Notes: a model not told the origin generated them from the sequence alone. Positions 43,330-52,628 are shown, numbered from the stretch's first letter. The stretch is 64,000 nucleotides of DNA from Nocardia asteroides (GCF_021183625.1 NZ_CP089214.1:248001-312000), one strand, 5' to 3'. Translations and numbers: made by a program.

Positions 43330-45342
43330 TCAGCGGGCGAGCGCTCCGGGGCGCAGGTCGATGCGGCGCAGGAGCTGGGCGTTGGCGGCGACGACGACGG
43401 TGGAGGCGGACATGAGCAGGGCGCCGATCTCCATGGGCAGGGTGATGTTCCAGTGTGCGAGCACCCCGGCGGCCAGCGGGACGGCGACGATGTTGTAACC
43501 CGCGGCCCAGGCGAGGTTCTGGATCATCTTGCGGTAGGTGGCCCTGGAGAGGGCGATGACCGAGAGCACCGCGCGCGGGTCGTCACCGGCCAGGACCACT
43601 CCGGCGGAGGCGATGGCGACGTCGGTGCCCGCGCCGATGGCGATACCGACGTCGGCGCGGGCGAGGGCGGGGGCGTCGTTGACGCCGTCGCCGACCATGG
43701 CGACCCGGTGCCCGGCGTGCTGCAGCGCCGCGACCGCGGCGCCCTTGGCTCCGGGCAGGACTCCGGCGACGACATCGTCGATGCCGAGCCGGGCGGCGAC
43801 CGCGCGGGCGACCGGTTCGGCGTCGCCGGTGATCATGGCGACGCGGATCCCCCGCTCGTGCAACGCTTCGACCGCGTGCGCGGATTCGGGGCGGATCTCG
43901 TCGGCCAGGGCGAGTGCCCCGGCGACGGCACCGTCGCGCAGCACGTGCAGCACCGTCGAGCCCGCCCACGCGGCGGCCTCCGGCAGCGGGTCGAGGCCGT
44001 GCTCGGCGAGCATGCCGGGGCCGCCGACGGAGACGGTGGCGCCCGCGACGGTCGCGGTGACGCCGATGCCGTTGCGCGCGGTGAACCCGGTCGCCGGGGC
44101 GACGGCGAGGCCGCGCGCCGCCGCGGCGGCCACGATGGCCCGGCCGAGCGGATGCTCGCTGTCCGCCTCGACGGCGGCGGCGAGGGCGATGGCCTCGTCA
44201 CCGGTGGCCGCGTGCAGCGCGGGTTCGCCACGGGTGAGCGTGCCGGTCTTGTCGAACAGCACCGTGTCGACCGTGCGCATGGCCTCCAGCGCGCGGCGGT
44301 CGGTGACCAGTACCCCGCCGGCCGCCGCGCGTTCGGTGGCGATGGCGACCACGAGGGGAATGGCCAGGCCGAGCGCGTGCGGGCAGGCGATGACCAGCAC
44401 GGTGATGGTGCGGGTGATCGCGGATTGCGGCTCGCCGAGGATCAGCCACACCGCCGCGGTGAGCACGGCGGTGCCCGCGGCGAACCAGAACAGCAGCGCC
44501 GCGGCGCGATCGGCCAGGACCTGGGCGCGGGACGTCGAGTTCTGCGCCTCGGCCACCAGGCGCTGGATCCCGGCCAGCGCCGTGTCGGCGCCGACCGCGG
44601 TGACCCGTACCCGCAGCCCCGAATCGGTGGTGACGGTGCCTGCCACGACGGTGTCACCGGGCGCGCGGCGCACGGGCGCCGATTCGCCGGTGATCATGGA
44701 CTCGTCCACATCGGCGGTGCCGGACTCCACCGTTCCGTCGGCGGGCACCCGGCCGCCGGGGCGGACCACGACCAGGTCGCCCGCGCGCAGGTCGCCGAGA
44801 GCCACGGTGCCGGGGGTGCCGGTCTCGTCGAGGCGTTCGGCATCGTCGGGCAGCAGCGCGGCCAGTGATTCCAGGGCACTCGACGCGCGGCCGAGCGAGC
44901 GCATCTCGATCCAGTGCCCGAGCAGCATGATCACGATCAGCAGCGCCAGCTCCCACCAGAACTCGAGGTCGTGGGCGAGCAGCCCGAGGGTCGCACCCCA
45001 GGACGCGCCGAAGGCGACGGTGATCGCCAGCGCGATCAGCAGCATCATGCCCGGCTGCCCGGCGCGGAGTTCGGCGACGGCGCCGGCGAGGAAGGGGCGC
45101 CCGCCCCAGAGGTACATGACCGTGCCACCGACCGGGGCGACCCAGGTCAGTGCTCCGGGCACGGTGTAACCGACCAGATCGGCGAACATCATGGAGGTGG
45201 CGACGACCGGGATCGCGAGCACCGCCATCACCCCGAACAGCCGCCGGAACACTGCCGCGTCGTGACCGGCGTGTGCCCCGTGGTCGTGCGGGGCGGAAGC
45301 CTCGCCGGTGTGGTCGTGGTGCGTCGCGTGCTCGCTGGACAT
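43330..45342 (-). CDS. CopB-type copper-translocating P1B-ATPase
   Basis: A 670-residue heavy-metal ATPase. The first 28 residues hold eight histidines, replacing the usual CxxC metal-binding domain. The membrane motif is CPH (VIACPHALGL), which marks the P1B-3/CopB group. TGES, DKTGTLTRG, the SEHPLG motif and GDGVNDAPAL are all intact. It should export copper ions. A 17-base dyad of the CsoR type ends 12 bases before the ATG. The start codon lies so close to a TATATG box that the mRNA may be leaderless. Confidence 0.93.
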   Translation of the reverse strand: MSSEHATHHDHTGEASAPHDHGAHAGHDAAVFRRLFGVMAVLAIPVVATSMMFADLVGYTVPGALTWVAPVGGTVMYLWGGRPFLAGAVAELRAGQPGMMLLIALAITVAFGASWGATLGLLAHDLEFWWELALLIVIMLLGHWIEMRSLGRASSALESLAALLPDDAERLDETGTPGTVALGDLRAGDLVVVRPGGRVPADGTVESGTADVDESMITGESAPVRRAPGDTVVAGTVTTDSGLRVRVTAVGADTALAGIQRLVAEAQNSTSRAQVLADRAAALLFWFAAGTAVLTAAVWLILGEPQSAITRTITVLVIACPHALGLAIPLVVAIATERAAAGGVLVTDRRALEAMRTVDTVLFDKTGTLTRGEPALHAATGDEAIALAAAVEADSEHPLGRAIVAAAAARGLAVAPATGFTARNGIGVTATVAGATVSVGGPGMLAEHGLDPLPEAAAWAGSTVLHVLRDGAVAGALALADEIRPESAHAVEALHERGIRVAMITGDAEPVARAVAARLGIDDVVAGVLPGAKGAAVAALQHAGHRVAMVGDGVNDAPALARADVGIAIGAGTDVAIASAGVVLAGDDPRAVLSVIALSRATYRKMIQNLAWAAGYNIVAVPLAAGVLAHWNITLPMEIGALLMSASTVVVAANAQLLRRIDLRPGALAR

Positions 45343-45350
45343 ACTCGGAC

Positions 45351-45370
45351 CATATACCCCCTAGGGGTAT
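45351..45370 (-). promoter_or_regulatory. CsoR-like operator with overlapping -10 box of the copper ATPase gene
   Basis: ATACCCC and GGGGTAT form seven-base arms around three bases at 45354-45370, the pattern of CsoR-family (copper-sensing) operators. Read on the minus strand a TATATG hexamer at 45356-45351 ends eight bases before the ATG, so transcription may start at or next to the start codon. Confidence 0.65.
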
Positions 45371-45568
45371 CTGTCCAGGTGGTGTGCGCGGCAGGGCGGC
45401 CGCTCGCTACCGTGAAGCGGGCCGAACTACGCATACCGTCGAACCCCGCACCGGGGTCGGGCGGCCGCGCGAGGATCGGACCGGCCGCGGCGGCTCGCCG
45501 TCGTGGTTTCCGTCGCGGCGCAGCGGTCATTCCGGGACGGGGGAGCGGCGTAGGAAAGGGTTCTGCAC

Positions 45569-46894
45569 ATGGGCGAGACGTGGTTCGGCCACTACCGCCT
45601 CGATCGGCTGCTCGGCAGCGGCGGCTCGGGCCGGGTCTGGCTGGCGCACGACACCGCCACCGACCGGGACGTCGCGCTCAAGGTGCTCGCCGCCGACCTG
45701 GCCGCCGACCCCGGCTTCCGGCGGCGGTTCACCCGCGAGGCCAGGCTCGCCGCGCAGCTGCGCGGCCCGCACACCGTCGCCATCCACGCCTTCGGCGAGC
45801 ACGACGGCCACCTCTACCTCGACATGGAGCTCGTCGACGGCATCGACGCCGCCGCGTTGCTGCGCCGCGAGGGACGGCTCGCGCCCGGGCGCGCCACCGC
45901 CGTCGTCGCCCAGGCGGGCGCCGCGCTGGCGGCGGCGCACCGGATCGGGCTCGTGCACCGCGACGTCAAGCCGTCGAACCTCATGGTGACCGCGGAGGAG
46001 TTCGTCTACCTGATCGACTTCGGCACTGCCATGCGTGACGGGCAGCCGGCGATCACCGCCACCGGCAACCTGGTCGGGACCCTTGGCTACGTGGCGCCGG
46101 AGCGCTTCTCCGGCGCCGCCGACGCCCGCTCGGACCAGTACTCGCTGGCCTGCGTGCTCTTCGAACTGCTCACCGGGCGTAGGCCGTTCGGCGACGGTGA
46201 CTCGCCGCAGCAGGTGCTCGCGCACCTCATGACCGCGCCGCCAGCGGCGAGCATGCTGAACCCCGCCGTTCCGCGGGAGCTGGACGCGGTGATCGCGCGC
46301 GGGATGGCGAAGGAGCCGCGGGCGCGGTTCGCCGATGTGGAGGAGTTCGTCGCGGCCGCCCGGGCCGCCGCGGGCGGGGCCGATATCGCGACGGCCGATA
46401 TCGCGCCCGCGACCGTGGCCGGTTCCTGGTATCGGCACCCAGCTCCGCCCACCCTGCCGGAGACGGCGCCCCGCGCGGGCAGCAAGCGCCCTGGGATCGC
46501 GGTCGCCGCGCTGGCCGGGCTCGCCGCGCTGATCGGCGGTGTCCTGCTGCTCGACCGGCCCGACCCGCCCGGGAGCACCGAGGTCGCCCCGACGTCCCCG
46601 CCCGGCACCGCGGTGCCCACCGCCGCGCCGATCGCGCAGACCCCCGGCCCCGTCGTGCTCGACACCTGCGGTCCGGCGCAATGCACCGCGGTGATCCAGG
46701 CGCCACCGCCCCCGATCGGCGACCCCGACCCCGGTGCCACCGTCGCCGAGCCCGGCCCGGTCAACCCCGGCCCCGCGGTCGCAGACCTGCCGGAGCCCGA
46801 CCCCGGGAACGGCAACCCCGGCAATGGAAACGGCAACGGCAACGGCCGGGTGAAACCCGAGAAGCCGGACAAGCCCGCCAAGCCGGACAAGTAG
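45569..46894 (+). CDS. Membrane-anchored Ser/Thr protein kinase (Pkn type)
   Basis: A 441-residue Hanks-type kinase. The kinase domain spans about 8-260 with GSGGSGRVWLA, Lys38, HRDVKPSN (His130, Asp132), DFGTA (Asp150) and an APE motif. A juxtamembrane stretch precedes one membrane helix at about 309-328. The outer part is 110 residues of Pro/Thr/Gly-rich sequence, with two cysteines and GN and KP/DK repeats, with no PASTA domain. It probably senses envelope conditions. ATG 45569. Confidence 0.9.
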   Translation: MGETWFGHYRLDRLLGSGGSGRVWLAHDTATDRDVALKVLAADLAADPGFRRRFTREARLAAQLRGPHTVAIHAFGEHDGHLYLDMELVDGIDAAALLRREGRLAPGRATAVVAQAGAALAAAHRIGLVHRDVKPSNLMVTAEEFVYLIDFGTAMRDGQPAITATGNLVGTLGYVAPERFSGAADARSDQYSLACVLFELLTGRRPFGDGDSPQQVLAHLMTAPPAASMLNPAVPRELDAVIARGMAKEPRARFADVEEFVAAARAAAGGADIATADIAPATVAGSWYRHPAPPTLPETAPRAGSKRPGIAVAALAGLAALIGGVLLLDRPDPPGSTEVAPTSPPGTAVPTAAPIAQTPGPVVLDTCGPAQCTAVIQAPPPPIGDPDPGATVAEPGPVNPGPAVADLPEPDPGNGNPGNGNGNGNGRVKPEKPDKPAKPDK

Positions 46895-46912
46895 CCGCCT
46901 AGGGTGACCGGC

Positions 46913-47653
46913 ATGAGTGAGTTGTCGGGAAAGGTCGCGCTGGTCACCGGCGCGTCGTCGGGGCTGGGCGCGGCGGTGGCCCGGCTGTTCGGGCAACGCG
47001 GAGCCACCGTCTTCGGCGTCGGCCGCGACGAACAGCGGCTGGCGGCGGTGTTCACCGAGGTGCCGGGCGGGCGGTATGCGGTGGCCGACATCGCCGGTGC
47101 GCACCGCTGCCGCGAGGTGGTCGAGCAGTGCGCCGCGGAGCTGGGCCGCCTCGACATCCTGGTCAACGTCGCCGGACAGCACGCCATGCGGCACACCGCC
47201 CAGGTCACCGACGAGGAGTGGGAGCGCGACCTCGCGGTCAACCTGAACGGCCCCTTCTACCTCTCCCGCGCCGCCCTGCCGCACCTGCTCGCGGCGGGCG
47301 GCTCCATCGTCAACGTCGCCTCGATCGCCGGCATCGAGGGGCAGGCGTACTCGGCCGGGTACTGCGCGGCCAAACACGGCCTGGTCGGGCTGACCCGCGC
47401 GCTCGCCGTCGAGTTCACCGCGCAGCGGCTGCGGGTCAACGCGATCTGCCCGGGCGGCATGCTCACCCCGCAGGTCACCGGCTTCACCCTGCCCGATGGC
47501 GCCGACCCGAACCTGGTCATGCGGGTGGCCTCGCCGCGCGGGCTCAGCGAGCCGGAGTCCGTCGCCAAGCTCGTCGCCTTCCTGGCGAGCGACGACGCGG
47601 CCGCGATCCACGGCGCGATCTACACCGCCGACAACGGCAAGACCGCGGGCTGA
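46913..47653 (+). CDS. Short-chain dehydrogenase/reductase
   Basis: A 246-residue classical SDR: TGASSGLGAAV cofactor loop, NVAG, catalytic Ser in VASIAG and YCAAK. Aspartate/arginine following beta-2 is in GVGRDEQR, so NADP is possible. Substrate unknown. ATG 46913 is preferred over GTG 46904. Its stop abuts the stop of the convergent AraC gene with no gap. Confidence 0.85.
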   Translation: MSELSGKVALVTGASSGLGAAVARLFGQRGATVFGVGRDEQRLAAVFTEVPGGRYAVADIAGAHRCREVVEQCAAELGRLDILVNVAGQHAMRHTAQVTDEEWERDLAVNLNGPFYLSRAALPHLLAAGGSIVNVASIAGIEGQAYSAGYCAAKHGLVGLTRALAVEFTAQRLRVNAICPGGMLTPQVTGFTLPDGADPNLVMRVASPRGLSEPESVAKLVAFLASDDAAAIHGAIYTADNGKTAG

Positions 47654-48589
47654 TCAGGCGGGTTCGCGCCGCCGCAGCCGGAACTCGCTCGGCGCCACCC
47701 CGCGCACCCGCTTGAAGGCGGCGCTGAACCCGAACGGATCGGAGTAGCCGACGACGCGCGCCACGTCGGCGATGCTGCCGTCCTGCTCGGTCAGCAGATC
47801 CGCGGCCAGCGTCATCCGCCAGCGCGTGAGGTAGGTCAGCGGCGGCTCGCCGACCAGCTCGGCGAAGCGCTTGGCCAGCGTGGAGCGGGAGACGCCGGTG
47901 CGCCCGGCCAGCGTCGCGACCGTCCAGGGCGCGGCGGGCTCGGCGTGCAGCAGCCGCAGCGCGTCACCGACGACCGGGTCGCGCTGCGCGGCCCACCACG
48001 CGGGCGGCTCGCCACCGGGCCGGTCGAACCACTCGCGCAGGGTGCACACCAGCATCCAGTCCAGCAGCCGGTCCAGCACCACCTGCTGGCCGGGGACGTC
48101 GGCGCCGACCTCGGCGGCGAGGTGGTCGAGCACCGCGTCCCCGGTCCCGCCCGACCCCACCCGCAGCACCGCGGGCAGCGCCTCGAGCAGCCTGCCGCTG
48201 ATCTCCCCGCGCACCGGGTAGGCGCCGACGATCAGCGTGGTCGCCCCCGGCGCGGGCTCACCGCACTCCGCCCAGCCCAGCCGGTACCGGGTACCGCCCT
48301 GCTCCGGCCCCGAGCAGAACGCCCCGCAGGCCACCGGCGCGGCAGCCGTGCCGGGATCGTCGACGAAGGTGAAGGTCGCGGGGCCACGCACCACGGCCGT
48401 CTCGTAGGCGCGGACCCGCTCCGGCGCCCCGTCCTCGGGCACGATCCAGCCCGCCCCCGACAGCACCGTGCACAGCGTGAGCGGCGCGCCGTCCACGAAG
48501 TGCAGCGACCACGGCGGGGTGAGCGTCGAGCTGCCGAACAACGAACCATGCGCCCGCACCCCGCGAATCAGGTCACCGAAGACATCCAC
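47654..48589 (-). CDS. AraC-family regulator (cupin_6 type)
   Basis: A 311-residue AraC regulator. The N-terminal cupin-type sensor (FGDLIRGVRAHGSLFG, LTPPWSLHF) and the C-terminal helix-turn-helix pair (LAGRTGVSRSTLAKRFAELVG, then ARVVGYSDPFGFSAAFKRVRG) are typical. GTG 48589 is chosen since conserved homology begins there and GGCGGGG lies ahead; a TTG at 48619 is possible. It is divergent from the NmrA-like gene 83 bases away and is its likely regulator. Confidence 0.86.
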   Translation of the reverse strand: MDVFGDLIRGVRAHGSLFGSSTLTPPWSLHFVDGAPLTLCTVLSGAGWIVPEDGAPERVRAYETAVVRGPATFTFVDDPGTAAAPVACGAFCSGPEQGGTRYRLGWAECGEPAPGATTLIVGAYPVRGEISGRLLEALPAVLRVGSGGTGDAVLDHLAAEVGADVPGQQVVLDRLLDWMLVCTLREWFDRPGGEPPAWWAAQRDPVVGDALRLLHAEPAAPWTVATLAGRTGVSRSTLAKRFAELVGEPPLTYLTRWRMTLAADLLTEQDGSIADVARVVGYSDPFGFSAAFKRVRGVAPSEFRLRRREPA

Positions 48590-48672
48590 CCCCGCCAGAT
48601 TAGACGAATGGACAGGCAATCCGGCTTCTCACCTATGGAACTGTCCGGCTCGGCCCCGTTGAATCAAGGTCC

Positions 48673-49518
48673 ATGAGCACCGACACCACCCTCGTCCTCG
48701 GCGCGACCGGCAAGACCGGCCGCCGGGTCGCCGCCCGCCTGCGCATGCGCGGCACCCCGACCCGGACCGCCTCCCGCTCCAGCCCCACCCCCTTCGCCTG
48801 GGCGCACCCCGACGGCTGGGACGCCGCCCTCACCGGCGCCACCGCCGTCTACCTCATCGCCCCGCCGGTGCCCGGCCCCGTCCACGACTTCGTCACCAGG
48901 GCCACCGCCGCCGGAGTCCGCCGGGTGGTGCTGCTCTCCGGCCGCGGCGCCGACACCTGGGGCGGCTCCGACTTCGGGCTCGACATGCGCGACGCCGAGG
49001 ACGCCGTCCGCGGCTCCACGCTGGAATGGACCATCCTGCGGGCGAGCAACTTCGACCAGAACTTCGACGAGGACCTCTTCCACGCCCCGCTCACTTCCGG
49101 CGAACTCGCCCTCCCCGCGGGCGTGGTCCCCGAACCCTTCCTCGACGCCGAGGACGTCGCCGACGCCGCGGCCACCGTCCTGACGCAGCCGGCCACCCAC
49201 GCCGGCCGCGTCTACGAACTCACCGGCCCGCGCGCCCTCACCTTCGCCGAGGCCGTCGAGCTCATCGCCCGCGCCGCCGGAGAGCCCATCACCTACCGCG
49301 AACTGACCCCCGCCGACTACGTGACCGCCCTGGTCGAACAGGGCTGGAACCGCGGCACCGCCGACCACGTCACCGCCATGTTCGCGCTCATGGCCCGCGG
49401 CCTGTTCGCCACCCCCACCGACGACGTCGCCACCCTGCTCGGCCGCGCACCCCGCCCCTTCGAGGACTACGTCGCCCGCACCGCCGTCACCGGAATCTGG
49501 CAGAAGGGACGGGCATGA
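48673..49518 (+). CDS. NmrA-like NAD(P)-binding protein
   Basis: A 281-residue atypical SDR of the NmrA/azoreductase-like type. It has a Rossmann motif (LVLGATGKTGRRVA), a short loop and no classical YxxxK catalysis. Such proteins sense redox cofactors or reduce quinones. Its stop overlaps the start of the flavin-binding gene at 49515, and the divergent AraC gene probably controls both. Confidence 0.82.
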   Translation: MSTDTTLVLGATGKTGRRVAARLRMRGTPTRTASRSSPTPFAWAHPDGWDAALTGATAVYLIAPPVPGPVHDFVTRATAAGVRRVVLLSGRGADTWGGSDFGLDMRDAEDAVRGSTLEWTILRASNFDQNFDEDLFHAPLTSGELALPAGVVPEPFLDAEDVADAAATVLTQPATHAGRVYELTGPRALTFAEAVELIARAAGEPITYRELTPADYVTALVEQGWNRGTADHVTAMFALMARGLFATPTDDVATLLGRAPRPFEDYVARTAVTGIWQKGRA

Positions 49519-49931
49519 GCACCCTCACCCCCGACGACATCACCTTCCTGCGCCGCCCCCTGCACGGCTTCCTCACCGTCGCCGCGGGCCCCGTACCGCC
49601 GCAGCCGCGCCCGGTCTGGTTCGAACTCGCCGACGACGGCACCGTCCAGGTCTTCACCGAACCCGGCTCCGCCAAGCTCCGGCGGCTCGCGAAGGACCCG
49701 CGCGCCTCGCTCGTGGTCGCCGCACCGGTGGGGGAGCGCGAACGCTGGATCTCGGTCACCGGCCCGGTCACCGTCGAACCCGACGGCGCCCGCGAACTCT
49801 GCGACCGGCTCGCCGCCCGCTACTGGGACCTCGACGACCCCGACCGCGCCGCCGAGCTCGCCGCCATGCGCGCGGGCGAGCTGGTCCGGATCGTGCTGCA
49901 CCCGGAGAAGGTGGCCCGCGTGGGCTACTAG
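49515..49931 (+). CDS. Pyridoxamine-phosphate-oxidase-fold (FMN/F420-type) protein
   Basis: A 138-residue split-barrel protein: FLRRPLHGFLTVAAGP, WFELADDGTVQVFT and RWISVTGPVTVEPDG follow the PNPOx-like flavin/F420-binding fold. Actinobacterial members of this size often reduce small molecules with F420H2 or FMN. The ATG overlaps the NmrA-like stop (ATGA), so the two work in one operon. Confidence 0.75.
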   Translation: MSTLTPDDITFLRRPLHGFLTVAAGPVPPQPRPVWFELADDGTVQVFTEPGSAKLRRLAKDPRASLVVAAPVGERERWISVTGPVTVEPDGARELCDRLAARYWDLDDPDRAAELAAMRAGELVRIVLHPEKVARVGY

Positions 49932-50260
49932 CCGCTCTTCAGCGGGTCGTGACCCCAGTTCATCAGCGAGTAGCGCCACTTCGTGTCCTCGACATCCCCG
50001 GAGGGGCGCTGCTTCGCGTGCCGGTGCACGTAGCCGACCACCTTGCGCATGTGCGCGTAATCGGCGTCGGTGAGCTCGTCGGCGGCGAGGATGTCCAGGA
50101 TCCGGCGGCCACTGTGGTGGCCGGTGGACTCACCTCCGCCGTCCGGCTTCTGACCCACCGCCTTCGACTCGTCGGTCTCCAGCCAGCGGCGCAGCTCGGC
50201 GCCGGTCATATTGACCACCGCGCCGAACTCCTTCGCGGTCGCGTCGTCGTCGTCAGTCAT
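49928..50260 (-). CDS. DUF3140 family protein
   Basis: A 110-residue acidic/basic protein of the DUF3140 family (FGAVVNMTGAELRRWLET, SGRRILDIL, YAHMRKVVGYVHRHAKQ, WRYSLMNWGHDP). Members are small soluble proteins found with DUF2945 in actinomycetes and some plant-associated bacteria. It overlaps the upstream DUF2945 gene by 8 bases and shares its sigma-F/B-like promoter. Function unknown. Confidence 0.8.
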   Translation of the reverse strand: MTDDDDATAKEFGAVVNMTGAELRRWLETDESKAVGQKPDGGGESTGHHSGRRILDILAADELTDADYAHMRKVVGYVHRHAKQRPSGDVEDTKWRYSLMNWGHDPLKSG

Positions 50261-50477
50261 CGCTCGCCGGCTTCAGCGCCGATGGCTTGTGCACCGCGTC
50301 CCGGCCGCTCTTCGCGCTGCGCACCCGGTACTGCGGATCGTCCTTCGACGCCCGGACCGTGCGCCCGGCCGCCTCGGTATCGGAGGTGATCTTCTCCTCG
50401 ACCTTGCCCTCGGCGGTGCTGCCGTGGCTCTTCCACTCCACCCTGTCGCCCTTGCGGAACGTGTCGTCGTTGCTCAT
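50253..50477 (-). CDS. DUF2945 (HVA1/TUDOR-like) small protein
   Basis: A 74-residue protein with the DUF2945 core FRKGDRVEWKSHGSTAEGKV and VRASKDDPQYRVRSAKSGRDAVHKP. The fold is a small TUDOR-like barrel; the role is unknown. ATG 50477 is preferred over 50531 because GAGGAG lies just ahead and the sigma-F/B-like -10 lies 42 bases upstream. Confidence 0.82.
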   Translation of the reverse strand: MSNDDTFRKGDRVEWKSHGSTAEGKVEEKITSDTEAAGRTVRASKDDPQYRVRSAKSGRDAVHKPSALKPASDD

Positions 50478-50519
50478 GCGCGGCTCCTCATCGTCGAAGA
50501 TCAGCGAACAACCCGGACC

Positions 50520-50543
50520 TACCCGAGCCACCCGACCGGAAAC
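50520..50543 (-). promoter_or_regulatory. Sigma-F/B-like promoter of the DUF2945-DUF3140 operon
   Basis: Read on the minus strand, GTTT (50543-50540), 15 bases, GGGTA (50524-50520). It matches the actinobacterial SigF/SigB consensus exactly and lies 42 bases before ATG 50477. Confidence 0.7.
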
Positions 50544-50617
50544 GCCCAGCTCGGCAGGCGCGCGAGGCCGGATCGGTCTACAGTTCCGAGCGTTCCGCGC
50601 ACCGAGGAGAGATCACC

Positions 50618-51430
50618 ATGGCAGCCACCCGCACCCCCGTCGTCTTCATCCACGGCCTGTGGCTGCACGCCACCTCGTGGCAGCCGTGGGCGGAGCTCTT
50701 CGCCGCCCGCGGCTACGAACCGCACACCCCGGGCTGGCCCGGCGAGCCGGACACCGTCGCCGCCGCCCGCGAACAGCCCGAGGCCGTCGCCGGGATCGGC
50801 ATCGACGACGTCACCGCGCACTACACCGAGATCATCCGCGCCCTGGACACCCCGCCGGTGCTCGTCGGCCACTCCTTCGGCGGGCTCTTCGTGCAGAAAC
50901 TCCTCGCCGCCGGGCTCGGCAGCGCGGGCGTCGCCATCGACCCCGCCCAGATCAAGGGCGTCAAGCCGCTGCCCTTCGCGCAGCTGCGCTCCGGCTTCCC
51001 CGTGCTCGGCAACCCCGCCAACCGCAAGCGCTCCGTCGCGCTCACCAAGAGCCAGTTCCGCTACGGCTTCGGCAACGCCATCCCCGCCGACGAATCCGAC
51101 CAGCTCTTCGACGCCTGGACCATCCCCTCCCCGGGCCGCCCGCTCTTCGAAGCCGCCTTCGCCAACTTCACCGGCGACTCCCCGGCCGCCGTCGACACCG
51201 CCAACGCCACCCGCGGCCCGCTGCTCTTCCTCTCCGGCGGCAAGGACCACACCGTCCCCGACGTCGTCACCCGCGCCGCGCACAAGCTCTACAGCGGCTC
51301 ACCCGCCGTCACCGACCTGCGCCGGTTCCCCGACCGCGGCCACTCGCTCGCCCTGGACAGCGGCTGGACCGAGATCGCCGAATCCGCGCTCGAATGGCTC
51401 ACCGAAAAGGGTGTCGGCCCCGCGCAGTAG
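50618..51430 (+). CDS. Alpha/beta hydrolase
   Basis: A 270-residue alpha/beta hydrolase: FIHGLWLHATSW near the N-terminus (oxyanion HG), nucleophile elbow GHSFGG, Asp in SGGKDHTVPD and His in PDRGHSLAL. No signal peptide. GAGGAGAG precedes ATG 50618. It probably hydrolyses an ester or acts as a haloperoxidase-like esterase. Confidence 0.86.
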   Translation: MAATRTPVVFIHGLWLHATSWQPWAELFAARGYEPHTPGWPGEPDTVAAAREQPEAVAGIGIDDVTAHYTEIIRALDTPPVLVGHSFGGLFVQKLLAAGLGSAGVAIDPAQIKGVKPLPFAQLRSGFPVLGNPANRKRSVALTKSQFRYGFGNAIPADESDQLFDAWTIPSPGRPLFEAAFANFTGDSPAAVDTANATRGPLLFLSGGKDHTVPDVVTRAAHKLYSGSPAVTDLRRFPDRGHSLALDSGWTEIAESALEWLTEKGVGPAQ

Positions 51431-51440
51431 AGTCCGCCGC

Positions 51441-52055
51441 ATGCGCGCGGGCATCGGCGGACCGGAGGCACACGGCACGGCCGGCATCTGGCGGCACTCG
51501 GCGGCATGGTGGCGCGAGCACACCCCGCTCGGCGACGCCATCGGCACCGCCCCCGACCTGCCGCTGCCCGCCGACGCCGCCATCGGCTTCGCCTTCCCGC
51601 CCGCCGCCGAGCAGCGCACCCACCTGCCCGCGCTGCTCGGCCTCGCCACCTACGACCGACCCGCCGAGGTGGCGAGCGACCTGCTCGACGGCGGCATCGA
51701 CCGCCCCGACCACCCCTACCTCCTCGTCCTGCCCGCCGACCGCATCCAGCCCTGGACCCGCGGCCACACCGCACCCGCGCTGCGCCGGGCACTCACCGAA
51801 CACGGCTGGTCCGGGCTCACCGTCCCCGAATACCTGGTCCTGCAGCGCCAATCCTTCGAGGCATACGGCGACCACCGCTTCGACGCCTACACCGGCGACG
51901 AACCCGGCTGGAGCTGGCTGCCCGGCTCCACGCACGGCCCGCTCGTCGGCATGGCCTACTACAACCCCGGCAGCGGCACCGTGCAGATCGCCGCCTGCAA
52001 GACCGGAAGCAAGAACCCGCGCAAGGGTGCCCACATCGGCCGCGTCCTGCCCTGA
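51441..52055 (+). CDS. Hypothetical protein (204 aa)
   Basis: A 204-residue soluble protein rich in Ala, Pro and Asp, containing WSWLPGSTHGPLVGMAYYN and GSKNPRKGAHIGR near the end. I cannot assign a family. It starts at ATG 51441, 10 bases after the hydrolase stop, and may be co-transcribed. Confidence 0.6.
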   Translation: MRAGIGGPEAHGTAGIWRHSAAWWREHTPLGDAIGTAPDLPLPADAAIGFAFPPAAEQRTHLPALLGLATYDRPAEVASDLLDGGIDRPDHPYLLVLPADRIQPWTRGHTAPALRRALTEHGWSGLTVPEYLVLQRQSFEAYGDHRFDAYTGDEPGWSWLPGSTHGPLVGMAYYNPGSGTVQIAACKTGSKNPRKGAHIGRVLP

Positions 52056-52142
52056 CCCGCCCGCGCCGCACGGCATCTGGTTGACTCGAGCCCACCTCGA
52101 CCGCCACCGCGCCGGGGCAGCTGTGAATACTGGGAGGCCGCC

Positions 52143-52589
52143 GTGCCCGACTCCTCGCACCCGATCGACGTCCTGCTCGTCGAGGACGACCCCGGCGACG
52201 AGCTCATCACCCGCGAAGCCTTCGACACCCACACCCTCGGCAACACCCTGCACGTCGTCCGCGACGGCGAAGAAGCACTCGACTTCCTCTACCGCCGCGG
52301 CCCGCACACCGACGCCGTGCGCCCCGACCTCATCCTGCTCGACCTCAACCTGCCCCGCTACGACGGCCGCCAGGTCCTCGAACAGATCAAGGCCGACCCC
52401 GAACTGGCCGCCATCCCCGTCGTCGTGCTCACCACCTCCTCGGCCGCCGAGGACGTGGAGAGCAGCTACCGCGCCCGCGCCAACGCCTTCGTCACCAAAC
52501 CCGTCGACCTCGACGCCTTCATGGCCGCCATCCAGCAGATCGACGGCTTCTTCGTCCGAGTGGTGAAGTTGCCCCGGCCACACCCGTGA
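52143..52589 (+). CDS. Single-domain response regulator (Rcp1-like)
   Basis: A 148-residue receiver domain with no output domain. The acidic pair is VEDDPGD, the phospho-acceptor Asp is in LLDLNLPRYDG, followed by the Thr in LTTSS and Lys in FVTKP. Rcp1-like regulators of this length usually partner phytochrome or hybrid kinases. No kinase is adjacent. GTG 52143 follows GGGAGGC. Confidence 0.87.
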   Translation: MPDSSHPIDVLLVEDDPGDELITREAFDTHTLGNTLHVVRDGEEALDFLYRRGPHTDAVRPDLILLDLNLPRYDGRQVLEQIKADPELAAIPVVVLTTSSAAEDVESSYRARANAFVTKPVDLDAFMAAIQQIDGFFVRVVKLPRPHP

Positions 52590-52628
52590 CCGGCGTGTCG
52601 TCCCCGCAGGTCGCGCTATTGTTTCCAG

